The notes beneath the pieces were generated by a model. That model saw only the letters and a program-made list of their open reading frames with translations, searched no databases and was not told the DNA's origin. Below, in pieces: positions 1 through 10,811 of a DNA stretch of 64,000 bases. How positions within the stretch are numbered: the stretch's first letter is position 1; each line of letters starts with the position of its first letter. The stretch is taken from NCBI GenBank assembly GCA_016169945.1, contig JADLSH010000036.1:620001-684000 (forward strand), in the 5' to 3' direction. A program made the position numbers and the translations under genes. The stretch is from Trachythela sp. YZ-2020 (Eukaryota; Cnidaria; Anthozoa; Malacalcyonacea; Clavulariidae).

Positions 1-74
1 GATGCCATGAGTTGTTTGAAAGTCCATAAAACATTTTAACATTGACAGAATTGTTGAGATATATGCAGGAAGAT

Positions 75-612
75 TTAATGCAAAAGCGGTCGCAGGGTGC
101 TTAAGATGTTAAATATTTTTATCATCTTTAAGTTGGAAAAAGTATCTTCATTTTGTAAGTTAAAACAACGCGCTTCTTTATTTGACCCTTGCAGTTTGTT
201 CACAAGGTACGCTAGCTGTGGGTGGTCATTCGGAATATCTGCTCGTATAAGTTCATGTTTGATCATGGTAATATTTTTTAACCATATCAAAAGATGGATG
301 TGAGCTATGCCTCTTTGTTGGAACTCAAAACGGTAGAAATACGTTTTTATATTGCTAACGCCGGCTTTTCTATTGTAACCAAATACATGGTTTGACCAAC
401 GATTACTGTTACTGCCACAAAGGTATCCTCGGACAACTTGTTCAAGGACATGGCATATATGAAGTGTTTCAAAGGCAGGAATGTTTAGTGGGCCTGTTTT
501 TATACGAATGTTTTCAATCCAAGTAGGAAACGGGAAAGACCATTCGTAGGGGTTAATGGTAATAAAAATATCCGGCAAACCAAATTGCTGGACACAAATC
601 GGAAATTTATGT
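75..612 (-). pseudogene. Helitron Rep (HUH) domain fragment
   Basis: The 167-residue reading frame contains FEFQQRGIAHIHLLIWLK, which matches the Rep motif 2 of Helitron helicase-like N-terminal domains (two histidines around one hydrophobic residue, the HUH signature). The preceding LPDIFITINPYEW is also typical of this domain, and its frame extends a little upstream of the first ATG. In Helitrons this domain nicks and joins DNA ends during rolling-circle transposition. The ORF stops after about 170 residues and no helicase domain follows before the window edge, so this is a fragment. The transposon ends are not visible. Confidence 0.8.
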
Positions 613-1710
613 AATGTGATGTACCAAAGTATAATCGTCTTTATCCGAAGTAATTAATTAAGCAGGAACTGGACATGGCGAAGAAGGTGCTAAGCCGTCA
701 CAAAGATTAAAGTTGCTAATATTATTATCTTGGCGCCATTCCTAAAATAGAGCGCGAAAAGTAGGCAACCCAGTACGAGGTGTGGTTTGGATAATTATAA
801 ATGGACAAGATACACAAGCCAATGTCATTCAACTACAACTGTGCCGGTGAACGGATCAACATTCAATTTCACCCACCTCCTCTCCGGACCTCCTAATATA
901 AGTATCATATATAACAATCTCGAAAATTCATAAGAACTCAAACTTTTACTACGAGTATATATCTATCCATTTATATATTCATATATGTAACAATATAGCA
1001 GAAAGATTGGCGATAATTTGCCTCCACCCTTTTCTGGGCAAAATCATTAGTATTTTCAAACATATATGTTACTAATTATTGTTTTATTAATTTCAATAAA
1101 TCGGCTAGGAGAAATGTTACTCCTAGCCAAATTATCCCAAAACTGTCTTGTTATTTGTTGTTTCATAAATACCCAGAAAACAAAGCTGCGGAAAAATTGG
1201 CGGTAGGTAGTTTGCAATATGTGAATCACATTATAATATACAAAAATATAAAGTTGATATTTTATAGAACGTTAACAAAAACAATCTTTATTTACATTTT
1301 TTAACGTTTTTTTCGTTCTATTTTTTCTTAGCGAAAAATGTTTTACGATATATACAAAAATATAAACTTTTGAGGTTTACAACGTGAGCAAAACAATCTT
1401 CAATTTATTTTTTTCGATGAAGGCGTTTAGTTGTTCCTCTTGTGTGCTGACTTCCTGTGACTTTCTTTCCTTCGGTGGTGACGGTTGTGGCTGAGCAGAT
1501 GTTGATCGAGTGTTCATCAGATGAACAGTCAGTCTAATGAAGTGGAAGTTGGAGACAAATACCTAGCTTGGGCTTTCTTTCCAAGTAAGTTGAGGTCCTT
1601 TAACAGATTTTTCTTCGATGGAGATGTTGTATGCGAGGATGTCATATGTTTTGCTTTGGCAACGCACATAGTGGTCAATATTTCCTTCATCGTTTTCAGG
1701 TCTTTTCTCC
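613..1710. other. No gene seen; AT-rich, weak internal duplication
   Basis: I see no supported coding region. Two stretches near 1228-1310 and 1345-1420 share a diverged pattern (ATATACAAAAATATAAA, then AACAATCTT and a T-rich run), suggesting an old tandem duplication. The rest is unremarkable AT-rich DNA. Confidence 0.4.
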
Positions 1711-1857
1711 GTTAGTTAGTTAGTTAGTTAGCAACTTTATTTCACGAGGGTAGAAACACACATTACAGCCGAAGGCTGAAAAACTTTACTAAGAATATTA
1801 CAGGAAGCATGCACTATAATTATTATATACTTATACTATGTTACAAACAGTAAAATG

Positions 1858-2205
1858 TTAAAAGTGATTTAAATCTAGATATTGTTCAGTTAAAAATGTT
1901 CGGTATTTATTCTTGAAAATACCTATGTTTGAACACGATCTAATGTCAGTAGGAATGCTGTTCCACAGTTTTACTGCCGATATTAAAAACGATTTCCCCC
2001 CTTCCGTTTCCCGGTTGTATTTGGGACAAACAACAGTTATTTTGCCATATCGTGAAGTTCGCGACGATATTTGACTAACCGTTACAAATTTTTCAGCAAC
2101 ATAAGATGGGGCTAATTCGTTTAAACTTTTAAAAACCATACAACATTTATTTATTTTGAGTTCATCGGTAAAAGGTATCCATTTCAGTTTTTTGAACAAA
2201 GTCAT
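1858..2205 (-). pseudogene. LINE ORF2 C-terminus, separated by a frame break
   Basis: This 115-residue frame contains KLKWIPFTDELKINKCCMVF, then a SLNELAPSYVAEKF block and AVKLWNSIPTDIRSC. These correspond to the conserved C-terminal LQWLPV..R..YK / LNGLAPSYL / LWNSLP blocks found after the reverse transcriptase of CR1/L2 LINEs. It overlaps the end of the preceding 917-residue frame by four bases but lies in a different frame, so one indel near 2200 separates the two. Confidence 0.8.
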
Positions 2206-4955
2206 GGTTTATTTAAAATGACTCTCGCTGCACGTTTTTGAAGTTTAAACAATCTACCGAGATTTTCCTGACTTGTCATCGACCAAACCAAACCACCATA
2301 CATGAACAATGGTTTAATTATAGCATTGTAGAATTGAATTCGTTCTCTATTTGGTAAGTTATGTCTTATGGAATTCAATAGTCCGATCCTCTTGGTCAGT
2401 TTTTTGCATAGCGCGTCAATATGATCATTAAAACTTAAGTTCTGGTCAAAGATAACTCCAAGTGCTTTGTAACACGGGACTTGTTCGAGTAGCACGCCTT
2501 TAGTTGTGGTGATATTTAATACTTGTTCATCTGGGGAAAGTTTAGCCTTTAATCTTTTGCCTGTGACAAGCATCGATTTCGTTTTGTCTGTATTCAGTTG
2601 GAGATGGTTATTCTCTGTCCAGTGCCCCAGGTTCAAAGTGCTTCTACTTAGGTCATCGCCCAGACTCTGTGAATCCGACCAGAGGGCAGAGGTACTTATC
2701 GTGGTGTCGTCAGCAAAAATGTCCACAATAGAAGGATGGGATATCGCTTCGGGGAGGTCGTTTATAAATACCAAAAATAGTATGGGAGCCAGCACAGAAC
2801 CCTGAGGCACACCATGGGTGAGGTACTGGGACGAGGATAGTACATTGTTAATAGAAGTACGTTGTTTGCGTGAGGTAAGATACGAAGTAATCAACTGCAG
2901 GCCTACACCTTCCAAGCCATAAATACGCAGTTTATCAATTAGTACTTGATGGTCCACAAGATCAAAAGCTTTCCTAAAGACAGCGAACACCATTCCGTTA
3001 ATGACCATTCCGCTATTCATTAACCTGTCATAAATATTTATGAGGGCAGTTTCCGTTGAGTGCTGTCGTCTGAAGCCAGATTGGAATCGGTATAAGAGGT
3101 TATTGTTTTTTAAAAAGGTATGAGTGGCATTATGCAAATGACGCTCAAAGACTTTCGACATCACAGGTAATACGGATATTGGCCGGTAATTATTTTTATC
3201 AGACTTAACCCCGTTCTTGTGCAGCGGTGTTACCTTAGCCTCCTTCCAAACTGTGGGGAAGACGCCACGCGCGATACAAATGTTAATCAACTTCGTGAGT
3301 GATTCGATTATGGCTGGTGCTGCAATCTTTAACAATTTAACACTTAGACCGTCAGTACCCGTTGCCTTGCCAGTTGGAATAGCTTGTATTATCTCATGTA
3401 CCTCTTGGGTTGATATATCAGGAAAATACAACTTGGCGTCTGAGTCCTTGAATTTCTGAACGAAATCACAAACTGTAGTTGGGTCGAATTCACTATTAAC
3501 ATCAGCGGTCAGATTTTTTGCAAGATTAGAAAAATAATTGTTAAATATTTCAGCAATTTCCGCTCGGTCTCGTATTTTTTCACCCTTTTCTTCAAGAAAT
3601 GTAGGGCCATTTGCGTTTACATTTTTGCCTGAGAGATTTCGAATCGTTGACCAAAGTTTTTTGGGGTTGTTGCGGTTTTCTTCAAACGATAAGTGGAAAT
3701 AGTTCTTCTTTGCAGATCTAATTGCTGCTGTTACTTTGTTTTTTGCCCGCTTTAGATCAGACCAGTCTTTCTCGGTATTAGAAAGTTTTGCATTTTTAAG
3801 TTTTTCATCTCTAGATTTAATTAACTCAAGCAATTCAGATGTAAACCATTTGGGCTGCGTCTCATTCTTAACACGTTTTTTGATAAGTGGCACGTAGGTG
3901 TTAATCACATCATTAAAGAGAGAATACCATGCAGCAATTATATCATCCACTTCTTCAAAAACAAAGGCAGAATCCCAGGGGACTTCATGCAAAGTTTTTA
4001 AAAATTCATCATTTAAATTCTTAAAATTTCTATAGATGATGTACTTGTGCCTATTGGTATTATTGGTAGAACAATGTTTGTATAGACGTACTCCCAAGAC
4101 AGGCAGATGGTCAGAGATGCAAATATTAGGGCAGGCAATGTTAACAACTCTATCCGGCGTATTGCTCCAAATATGATCTAAACAAGAATTACTTGCAGGT
4201 CGGGTGACTGATGTAACTAACTGGGTAAATTTAGTATCTTTTAGGGCCTTCACGAGACGGTGTTTCTTAGAAGAACAGTTTAACCAATCAATATTAAAAT
4301 CGCCAGTTAGAATTGTTTCAAAATTCAACATATGTGCTCGTTCAATGTTTTCGGCCAATCTCTTATCAATTTCAGACTTCACATTAGGAGGACGATAAAT
4401 CGCAGCCATTAGAATATTTCGTTTGGACTTAAATGGACATACCTGTAGCCAAAGAACTTCTAAATCAGACTCTTCCAGGTCTGTCCGGCGCTTTGTGTTC
4501 AATTCATTATTTACATACATTAGGATTCCCCCACCACGACTAACTTCGCACGATTTACGGTCCTTTCTTAATAGGTCAAAACCAGGAATGCGATAGAGTT
4601 CCTCAGATGTAGAGTCGTTAAAGAATGTTTCTGTCAGTGCAAGAATATCCAGCTTCTTTTCACCACTTGGGGAGAGAATGTGCAATTTAACTTCTTCGAA
4701 CTTGGTTGTGTTTAAATAGTTAATATTCCAATGACCAAAGCGTAAACCTTTGGTCGGCAATTCAAATGTGTTATAGCCAGTGCAGTCAGGTCGAGGATTG
4801 CATTCTATATCACCACATAACAGTAGGCACACACCGATGTTAAGTTCTGCTAATAAGGCAAACTTCAAGTGTCTTAAAAGCGCAGCTGCTCGCTTCGAAT
4901 TCGGCATTGTCGAACTGATTGCAACGTGCGTAATCGCTAGCCAAGCACTCAGCAT
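2202..4955 (-). CDS. LINE ORF2: endonuclease plus reverse transcriptase
   Basis: 917 residues. Domain order: a hydrophobic leader with a 2A-like motif (residues 47-56); an exonuclease-endonuclease-phosphatase type endonuclease, from GHWNINYLN through ALTETFFND, GDFNIDW and SCLDHIW to ISDHLPVLG; then a reverse transcriptase with LHKNGVKSDKNNYRPISVLP, KAFDLVDHQVL, HGVPQGSVLAPILFLVFIND and the catalytic FADDTT. The endonuclease nicks target DNA and the RT copies the LINE RNA there (target-primed reverse transcription). The frame is open for 2.7 kb, so this copy is relatively young. Its last ~115 residues are frame-shifted away. The first ~115 bases overlap an upstream frame that may be ORF1. Confidence 0.92.
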   Translation of the reverse strand: MLSAWLAITHVAISSTMPNSKRAAALLRHLKFALLAELNIGVCLLLCGDIECNPRPDCTGYNTFELPTKGLRFGHWNINYLNTTKFEEVKLHILSPSGEKKLDILALTETFFNDSTSEELYRIPGFDLLRKDRKSCEVSRGGGILMYVNNELNTKRRTDLEESDLEVLWLQVCPFKSKRNILMAAIYRPPNVKSEIDKRLAENIERAHMLNFETILTGDFNIDWLNCSSKKHRLVKALKDTKFTQLVTSVTRPASNSCLDHIWSNTPDRVVNIACPNICISDHLPVLGVRLYKHCSTNNTNRHKYIIYRNFKNLNDEFLKTLHEVPWDSAFVFEEVDDIIAAWYSLFNDVINTYVPLIKKRVKNETQPKWFTSELLELIKSRDEKLKNAKLSNTEKDWSDLKRAKNKVTAAIRSAKKNYFHLSFEENRNNPKKLWSTIRNLSGKNVNANGPTFLEEKGEKIRDRAEIAEIFNNYFSNLAKNLTADVNSEFDPTTVCDFVQKFKDSDAKLYFPDISTQEVHEIIQAIPTGKATGTDGLSVKLLKIAAPAIIESLTKLINICIARGVFPTVWKEAKVTPLHKNGVKSDKNNYRPISVLPVMSKVFERHLHNATHTFLKNNNLLYRFQSGFRRQHSTETALINIYDRLMNSGMVINGMVFAVFRKAFDLVDHQVLIDKLRIYGLEGVGLQLITSYLTSRKQRTSINNVLSSSQYLTHGVPQGSVLAPILFLVFINDLPEAISHPSIVDIFADDTTISTSALWSDSQSLGDDLSRSTLNLGHWTENNHLQLNTDKTKSMLVTGKRLKAKLSPDEQVLNITTTKGVLLEQVPCYKALGVIFDQNLSFNDHIDALCKKLTKRIGLLNSIRHNLPNRERIQFYNAIIKPLFMYGGLVWSMTSQENLGRLFKLQKRAARVILNKP
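4788..4817 (-). other. 2A-like ribosome-skipping motif, glycine replaced by arginine
   Basis: ORF2 residues 47-56 read CGDIECNPRP, just after a hydrophobic stretch. Known 2A peptides end in D-(V/I)-E-x-N-P-G-P, with skipping between the last G and P. Here the glycine codon position reads CGA (Arg), one base from GGA (Gly). 2A-like sequences at the N-terminus of ORF2-type proteins of non-LTR elements have been described in several invertebrates. With NPRP this copy should not skip. Confidence 0.75.
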
Positions 4956-5292
4956 ATCGTTCTGGGTCTGAGATCAAGTGTTGTGCGACCATATACTGTA
5001 TGGACATCGTAAACATTGCGCCGGCGACCTTAAAGAAATTATTCATGATTTGATTGATTGACGATTCTTCATCATAGAGCATTGTGAGGAGCGTGGTGAC
5101 ATCTTCGTCTTCCGGATTTTCGTCCGTCTTACTGTTGAGACGTGTTAGAGCTGGCAGGTTTTGGTCAAACTCTTTGGTAAATTTGGCCATGGTTTTTTTA
5201 CTGAGTATTGGCGACATCTTATCTCGGAAGAAGGTCGGGTTTTCCGACATTGTGGCACAGAATTCTGGTCTGACGAGCCAATCGCAGGACAC
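4840..5292 (-). CDS. ORF of unknown function overlapping LINE ORF2 (possible ORF1)
   Basis: A 150-residue frame, mostly polar and acidic in the middle (NPEDEDVTTLLTMLYDEES), ending 116 bases inside ORF2 in another frame. Its position just upstream of the endonuclease ORF, on the same strand, suggests the LINE's ORF1 or its C-terminal part. I recognise no RRM, zinc knuckle or coiled coil, so the assignment rests on position only. Confidence 0.4.
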   Translation of the reverse strand: MSCDWLVRPEFCATMSENPTFFRDKMSPILSKKTMAKFTKEFDQNLPALTRLNSKTDENPEDEDVTTLLTMLYDEESSINQIMNNFFKVAGAMFTMSIQYMVAQHLISDPERYAECLASDYARCNQFDNAEFEASSCAFKTLEVCLISRT

Positions 5293-5419
5293 CGGGTTTG
5301 TTCTCTTCTCTAATGTTTCCGGAGTTGGAGGGTTGCTGGCCAGGCCGTACGGTCAGAAATTGGAGCGGAAGTGATTGAAGTAGGGTACAGGTTTTGCATT
5401 CTCTGGCATGCTGACACTG

Positions 5420-5690
5420 TTTTTTTTTGCTTCAGCATCTGAAAAGAAATAAGATATATCTTAGTCTTTGTACTTTCTCAAGATCATCACTCAGGAATGA
5501 TGAAATAAGTGTACGCCACACAGCAGCACAGTATTCTAAAACGGAACGTATCAATGATACATAAACAGGAAGCAAATCACCAACAGGCACCTCATTGTAT
5601 TTCAATACCCGAAGAGTATGAAGTCGTTTCGAAGCTTTCGATATCAAACCACAATGAATATATTGCATTTCAGATTGAATTGTACGCGCT
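5420..5690 (-). pseudogene. LINE RT C-terminal fragment
   Basis: The 78-residue frame contains ASKRLHTLRVLK, then VYVSLIRSVLEYCAAVW and LSDDLEKVQR. This is the conserved block that follows the RT palm in CR1-type LINEs (KKASKRLYSLR...YTTCVRPILEYAAPVW...IQRRAL). The fragment has no catalytic motifs and ends abruptly. It belongs to a different LINE family from the element just downstream, judging by sequence. Confidence 0.75.
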
Positions 5691-5715
5691 CTATAGGTTT
5701 TCGGTCAATTTCTAA

Positions 5716-6605
5716 CACAGGTGCATCACAGTTATCAGAGTGTCTACATTTTTAACTTTATGATCTAAACTTGAGTTTGGTGACAAATATCATTTGCCTG
5801 TTCCCATAACCGTCAATAGATTTGAAGTTGACCTCCATTTGTAGCACCATATGAAACACTTCACTGAAACCCACCTATTGTCATCAATATCTTGAACATG
5901 AATATTAGGACAACTATTCTATTTCTTTCCGTTAACAATTTTAAACCCTTTTGGAAGGCAAATCACGCCAAACACAACAGTTTGTATCATAACTAATCAA
6001 TTTCTGCGGAATCGTATGTCAGATGTAAAATCTGAAAATCACCATTGTTTCTCTTTGCTGCATACTATTGCTAACAGTTTCTGCTGGATCAAATATTCTG
6101 GCCATGATACCTGGGATAATTTTCGTAGATCTTTTTAATATATATTAATTATTATTATTGAACAAATGTGGCTTTATGCTTTTTAACGTATTCTAGAATC
6201 AACCGTCGTTAAACTCCCCAGTTGCAAGTTTAATCGTTTCATTCGATCTGCGATTTTTTACAAAGTGCAATACTTTTCTAAGCAAAAATGCTTTAGCGTT
6301 TGATCATTTAGATTTTTTAAACTCTTTTACTATCTCAGAAGATTTGAATAGAGCCATTACGATTTAAAATATATGAAATAGAAAATCTCAATCTATTTTA
6401 GAAAGCGTTATATATATTACAACAAGAATGGGCAAACAAAACAAAAATGTCGTCCTATAAAACCAAACTTTCAGTCATTCAAATAACTTCTGATTCAATT
6501 ACCAATCTCGTAAGCCTGGTTTACCTTATAGCAACCTCATACCTGCATAATATATACGTACAGTTATAACACCAGCAGTTTGGAAGCAGTGCATGTTTAT
6601 ACATT
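5716..6605. other. No gene seen
   Basis: AT-rich sequence with no frame that resembles a known protein and no clear repeat structure. Confidence 0.4.
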
Positions 6606-7061
6606 AGAGACCTTTAGCATTGCGTTTTTCGCAAAAACCGCAAACCGCAAATTATCACGTGACCCTGGTCTTGCGGTCGCGTTTGGCGTTTGACGTTGAC
6701 GTTTCAACCGCAAGAAGGTGTTCTAGCGGTAAGTGAAATACGGCAATGTTTTAACACTATTTAAAGTTTACAAACACACGTTTAACTACTAAAGCAAAGT
6801 TCTTTGGCCTCTTTTCTTTATACATGGCAATTTTTGTCCTTAGATTATAACTTTTACAAGAGTTATGGCGATTATTACCGAGCAAGTGAGAATAGCCATG
6901 CGGAAGTAAACAAAACATGGCGGACTCATTACGCGGTAAGCAGAAATGAAACGTCAAGCTAAATGCACCAAACTGCCCAAACGTCTAACGGCAAACCGCT
7001 AACCTGAAACCGCGGGTTGTGGTTCGCGGTCTGAAACATTTACGCTATGCTAAAGGTCTCT
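6606..7061. mobile_element. 456-bp MITE with ~20-bp TIRs
   Basis: The left end reads AGAGACCTTTAGCATTGCGT and the right end, read on the other strand, AGAGACCTTTAGCATAGCGT: 19 of 20 match. Both sides are flanked by ATT, consistent with a 3-bp target duplication as in PIF/Harbinger-type elements. Just inside the ends are several AAACCGC/GCGGTTT-type motifs in inverted orientation. There is no transposase, so this is non-autonomous. The small frame inside (6757-6957, minus) is not a convincing gene. Confidence 0.85.
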
Positions 7062-7639
7062 ATTGATAATTGTAATACGCCTGGAGTTTTATGTAAACCG
7101 GGTTTTATCATGTATTTTTGATTCGATCATTTGACGTATATTTAACAACGCATAAAAAGGTAAATATGTCATGAAGGAAAAGCGTGTGTACATGTGAAGT
7201 GAGTCCTTTACAAGAACTTATCTCCTTACTACTTGATTTTCTGAGTTTTTTTTTCATGTTAATAAATTATATTTTTTATGCTTTGAACAGGTGGGAGTGT
7301 TTTTCGTGTTTTGACTTGACATGGATAAGTTAGCAATTTCTGACAAAAGTTAAAAAGTAAATTTTGATTTTGTATACTTTGTGAACAAGGATTTTGCAAT
7401 TATACATATTGACTGATGACAGAAGTTCTTTCTAATCATGATCACTTCCAGTCAAAATATGACGAACACCTCTACTTTTCTATATAGAACACCATCTGGT
7501 GCAGATAATAATCTGGTATGGTGCAGATAATCTCGTTTGGATTTTTATCAAAAATTGTACCTTATATACTAGTAACTTAAATTCTTGTCAATGTATTATA
7601 ATAGCCCTTCATAGTTATAAGTTCATTATCTTATTTATA
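7062..7639. other. No gene seen
   Basis: AT-rich spacer between two MITEs with no recognisable coding or repeat signal. Confidence 0.35.
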
Positions 7640-8159
7640 CAGGGAGTATCAAAAAAAGGTAATCCAATGCTCTCGTGCGTTCAATATTGCGTGCGATCAT
7701 ATTTGTTAAGATTAGGGTTTTAACTTTTAATTTGACACCTTTTTGTATCATTCCAAGAAGAAATGACCAAATACTAGCCTGCTAAATTCGGCGGTCGAAA
7801 ATACCTTTACCAATTCTGTGCATATTTTAAGCAGTGCATAACAAAAGAAAAAGCAATTAATCACTAATGTGTCTTGCCAAACAATAAGCTTAAAATATTT
7901 ATCATTTAATTTATTCCATATGTCAGGTCGTTTTAAATTAAAATTCATGAATTTGAGATCCAAATGGGATTTATTCAATAGTTTTGCTCCCAATTCTCAA
8001 CGTTGGAAAAATGCGATTTCGACCGACAATTTTTATTCGATTTGAACTAACTTAGCTAAGAGCCTGATTGTTGCTGCTGTTTAAACATTTTCTCGATAAA
8101 CACAATATGAAACGCACGCAGACATGCTGAGGTTGGATTACTTTTTTTGATGCACCCTG
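7640..8159. mobile_element. Mariner-type MITE, ~520 bp
   Basis: Left end CAGGGAGTATCAAAAAAAGG followed by TAATCCAA; right end on the other strand CAGGGTGCATCAAAAAAAGT followed by AATCCAA. TA precedes the left end. This is the terminal pattern of Tc1/mariner elements. The interior has no transposase. A second element with closely similar ends lies at 35718-36288, with unrelated internal sequence. Confidence 0.8.
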
Positions 8160-8930
8160 GATATTAAATGAACAGTCTAAAAATGGTAAATAAAGAGAAT
8201 GTATATATTTCATGGGAAGAAATAAAGAGAACATTTCTATTCATAAATTTGTACCTTGTATTGAAGATAGAGTTAGATAATGCAACACGTATAACCAAAA
8301 CTGCAGATGATACCATCTGGCTTGAACATTTCTATATTTATTACCATTCTTATTGGCTGATCACAGTACGCAGATGTCGTATAAGATGTCGGTACATATT
8401 TTAGAACTATGCCTTTTACATCGTATAGCTCATATCGATGAAATAGATAAAATGTTTTCGATTAAATCTATTCTAGGGTGTACCACTCACGTTTTGGCGT
8501 AGCTACTCAATGCAACAGTTGCTTTTTTGGAACACGACCTGCCCCAGTAGAACCAGACGCTATATATTTCTTATTTTTATTTCCTATTTTTGGAGTATTT
8601 ATTTCCTATTTAATGAAACCCAATTTTAGCATGTTATCATGCGTATTGAGTTGATAGCTTCGCTTTTCCCGTACCATAGTCTAGGAGTTGTATATCAGTT
8701 TGTAGGTAGCATTTCATTTAGGATAGATTACCTCAACTGCAGTTTGGGGTAAAATTACCATTAATGATCCAAGTCCGTTTTATATGAAATACACTCAACA
8801 CACGCCAAATTATTCCGAGAGAACGGGATCGAGGTGAAGTGAACCAATTTTATATATTTATATATAATTCGAAAATATTTCGATACTTAAGTAGTTTTGG
8901 TCGAAACGTGGGCGTATGGGTATCTCTAAA
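8160..8930. other. No gene seen
   Basis: No supported ORF or clear repeat. The short plus-strand frame 8168-8404 has no recognisable similarity. Confidence 0.35.
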
Positions 8931-9035
8931 GCCACAGGCCCTGAACGACTTCGTAATTGGATTTTAAACGAATATTCATCCATCCTTGCCTCAGTTGTTG
9001 TAGATATAATATATACATCTTTCCAAGAGTGAAAA
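8931..9035 (+). pseudogene. Short LINE RT fragment
   Basis: Translation gives GISKATGPERLRNWILNEYS followed by SILASVVVDIIYTSFQE. This matches the start of the CR1-type RT domain (KATGPDGIPNWILKEYA..LA.PV..IFN.S). About 30 residues remain, directly before the larger plus-strand LINE. Too short to assign a family. Confidence 0.6.
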
Positions 9036-9050
9036 GTCTCGTCGTCAGCA

Positions 9051-9200
9051 ACAATGGTCTATGACAACGAGGTTATTATTATTCCACCTAGCTGGATCAC
9101 GAAATTGCCTTTGATTTCGGAAGTCTACCCACAACCGGCTAATGTTAACACGCGGGGAAATATTAACGTTTTGAATGATAAAATAAAGCAACAATGGTCT
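9051..9200 (+). repeat. Internally deleted tandem copy of the LINE 5' region
   Basis: This stretch repeats the downstream sequence beginning at 9190 (CAACAATGGTCTATGACAAC, then GAG) but jumps directly to GTTATTATTATTCCACC, which in the downstream copy lies about 200 bases further on, also after a GAG. The copy continues through AACACGCGGGGAAAT. The deletion therefore sits between two GAG triplets, as expected from slippage or template switching at microhomology. Confidence 0.7.
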
Positions 9201-9706
9201 ATGACAACGAGATGCCATTAACGGACAATGACAAGACTAATAAAGACACTTCTGAATTTAAAGTGCTTAGAGACACAATCCAATCCCTAAACAAAGAAAA
9301 CAAACAACTTATCGACAATATAAATGCCTCGAGTACCAAATCAGCTTGCGGGACGAATTCCCATGGCCATAATGTTGTACAAAACTCGCACGACTTGAGC
9401 GCCTCTGATGAGGTTATTATTATTCCACCAAGCTGGATCACGAAATTGCCGTTGGTTTCGAAAGTCTGTTCACAACCGGCGAATGTTAACACGCGGGGAA
9501 ATAAAGATAAAGATAAATGGCCAGAGGATTGTGAGACACATCTGGACGCCGCTCCACTTGGCCGGCAACAAAACCCTTTTCGGAGGCGCGCCCGCACGAG
9601 ACCACCTCCTTGGATAATGCAACCGAAGAGATCACGCCAATCAAAGGGTCAAATCGACGACTGGATGAGCTACCTTACCTTGGTTGGGGAAATAACCGGA
9701 GCATAA
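9194..9706 (+). pseudogene. LINE ORF1-like frame
   Basis: 170 residues. Near the N-terminus, EFKVLRDTIQSLNKENKQLI is compatible with a short coiled coil. A basic stretch with FRRRARTRPPP and KRSRQSKGQ follows. No zinc knuckle is visible. Position upstream of the endonuclease suggests ORF1 or an ORF2 leader. It shares its 3' end with a second frame (9610-9858) that leads into the endonuclease. Confidence 0.5.
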
Positions 9707-10717
9707 ACCTTTTCGATTTTAATTGCATGTCCATTCCTGTCAGAATTTCGACCCGGTCATATAACGCGGATAATTTTAGAAAGCACAACCCCGGGAATCT
9801 CATCTCAATTGACATATCTGCACACCACTTAGTTGCTCCATACCGTCCATTCTCCTAACAAACATATGTCACATTTCAAATAAAGTCGACGAATTGTATA
9901 CTCTAAATAATCCCTCCGTGGTCATGATTACGGAATCTTGGCTAGATACGAACGTGCCTGATGCTGCTATTGCGATTGGAAACAAGTTTAATATTTATCG
10001 TCGTGACCGACACACGCCTGGTGGTGGCATTTTAGCATACGTGAATACCTGTATACCGACCACCTGTCTAACACATTTGGAAGAAGACAACAAAGAGGTT
10101 TTATGGCTGTTACTCAAACCGACCAGAACTCCTAGACCAATTAGTGCTATCATAGTCGTTGGCGTTTATTTCCCACCAGGGTAGTCAGCAGAAAATGAAA
10201 GAGAAATGAATGAATATATTACGAGAGGACTTGACTCTGTCCTCCGAGACTTTCCGTCAGCTGGTGTATTTATAATGGGGGATTTTAATCAAATGAGGCT
10301 TAGCAGACGATTTAGTATGAAAAAATCTGTAAAAGCGGCGACAAGAGGAAATAATATCCTAGATCAGATCCTTACGAATATGTCCGACTTATATAACGAT
10401 GTGGTGCATTATTATACTCTCCTAAACGTAAACAAAGCGTTAAGCCTTTTTCCCGTAAAGTGCGACTGTTGAAGCCCAAAAACCAAAATATACTCGGCCT
10501 AAAACTGAATCTTGAGGAATGGACGCCAGTCTTTCAGATCAACGATGTCGATGATAAAGTTACCAATTTCACAAATACCGTAAGAGACATGTTAGATGAA
10601 ATAATACCCGAAATAACGATACGTGCTCATGCATCTGACAAGCCATGGATGTCGGCATATATAAAAAAAGATATCACCACTGGTAAATACGACCAAGTAC
10701 AGACGACTAGCAGATAA
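9610..10717 (+). pseudogene. LINE endonuclease domain, broken into several frames
   Basis: Four plus-strand frames read successive endonuclease blocks. 9610-9858 ends in FRKHNPGNLISIDISAHH. 9894-10184 has SVVMITESWLD, HTPGGGILAYV and VGVYFPPG. 10206-10472 has GVFIMGDFNQ and NNILDQILTN. 10460-10717 has the DKPWMSAYIKKDI linker. The ITESWLD and GDFN motifs hold catalytic residues of apurinic-type LINE endonucleases. Stop codons and indels between blocks make this non-functional. Confidence 0.82.
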
Positions 10718-10811
10718 AATATCTACACTTACAAATAAGGCAAAATCAGAATATTACAAATCGAAGGCGGAAGGCCAACGCAAACACGACTCAGCAAAAT
10801 GGCACAAGACA

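Larger units (their letters stand above)
1711..4990 (-). mobile_element. CR1/L2-type LINE, nearly full length
   Basis: A minus-strand non-LTR retrotransposon. It runs from an ORF1-like frame through an ORF2 with apurinic endonuclease and reverse transcriptase to a 3' end with a short tetranucleotide tail, (GTTA)5 on the plus strand at 1711-1730. Tails of short tandem repeats are usual for the CR1/L2 group. The coding region is interrupted near 2205, where the last ~115 residues move to another frame. The 5' limit is uncertain because the sequence upstream of 5292 has no recognisable LINE signal. Confidence 0.85.

Noticed and set aside
6757..6957. 66-residue minus-strand ORF
   Set aside because: It lies wholly within a MITE and has no recognisable similarity.
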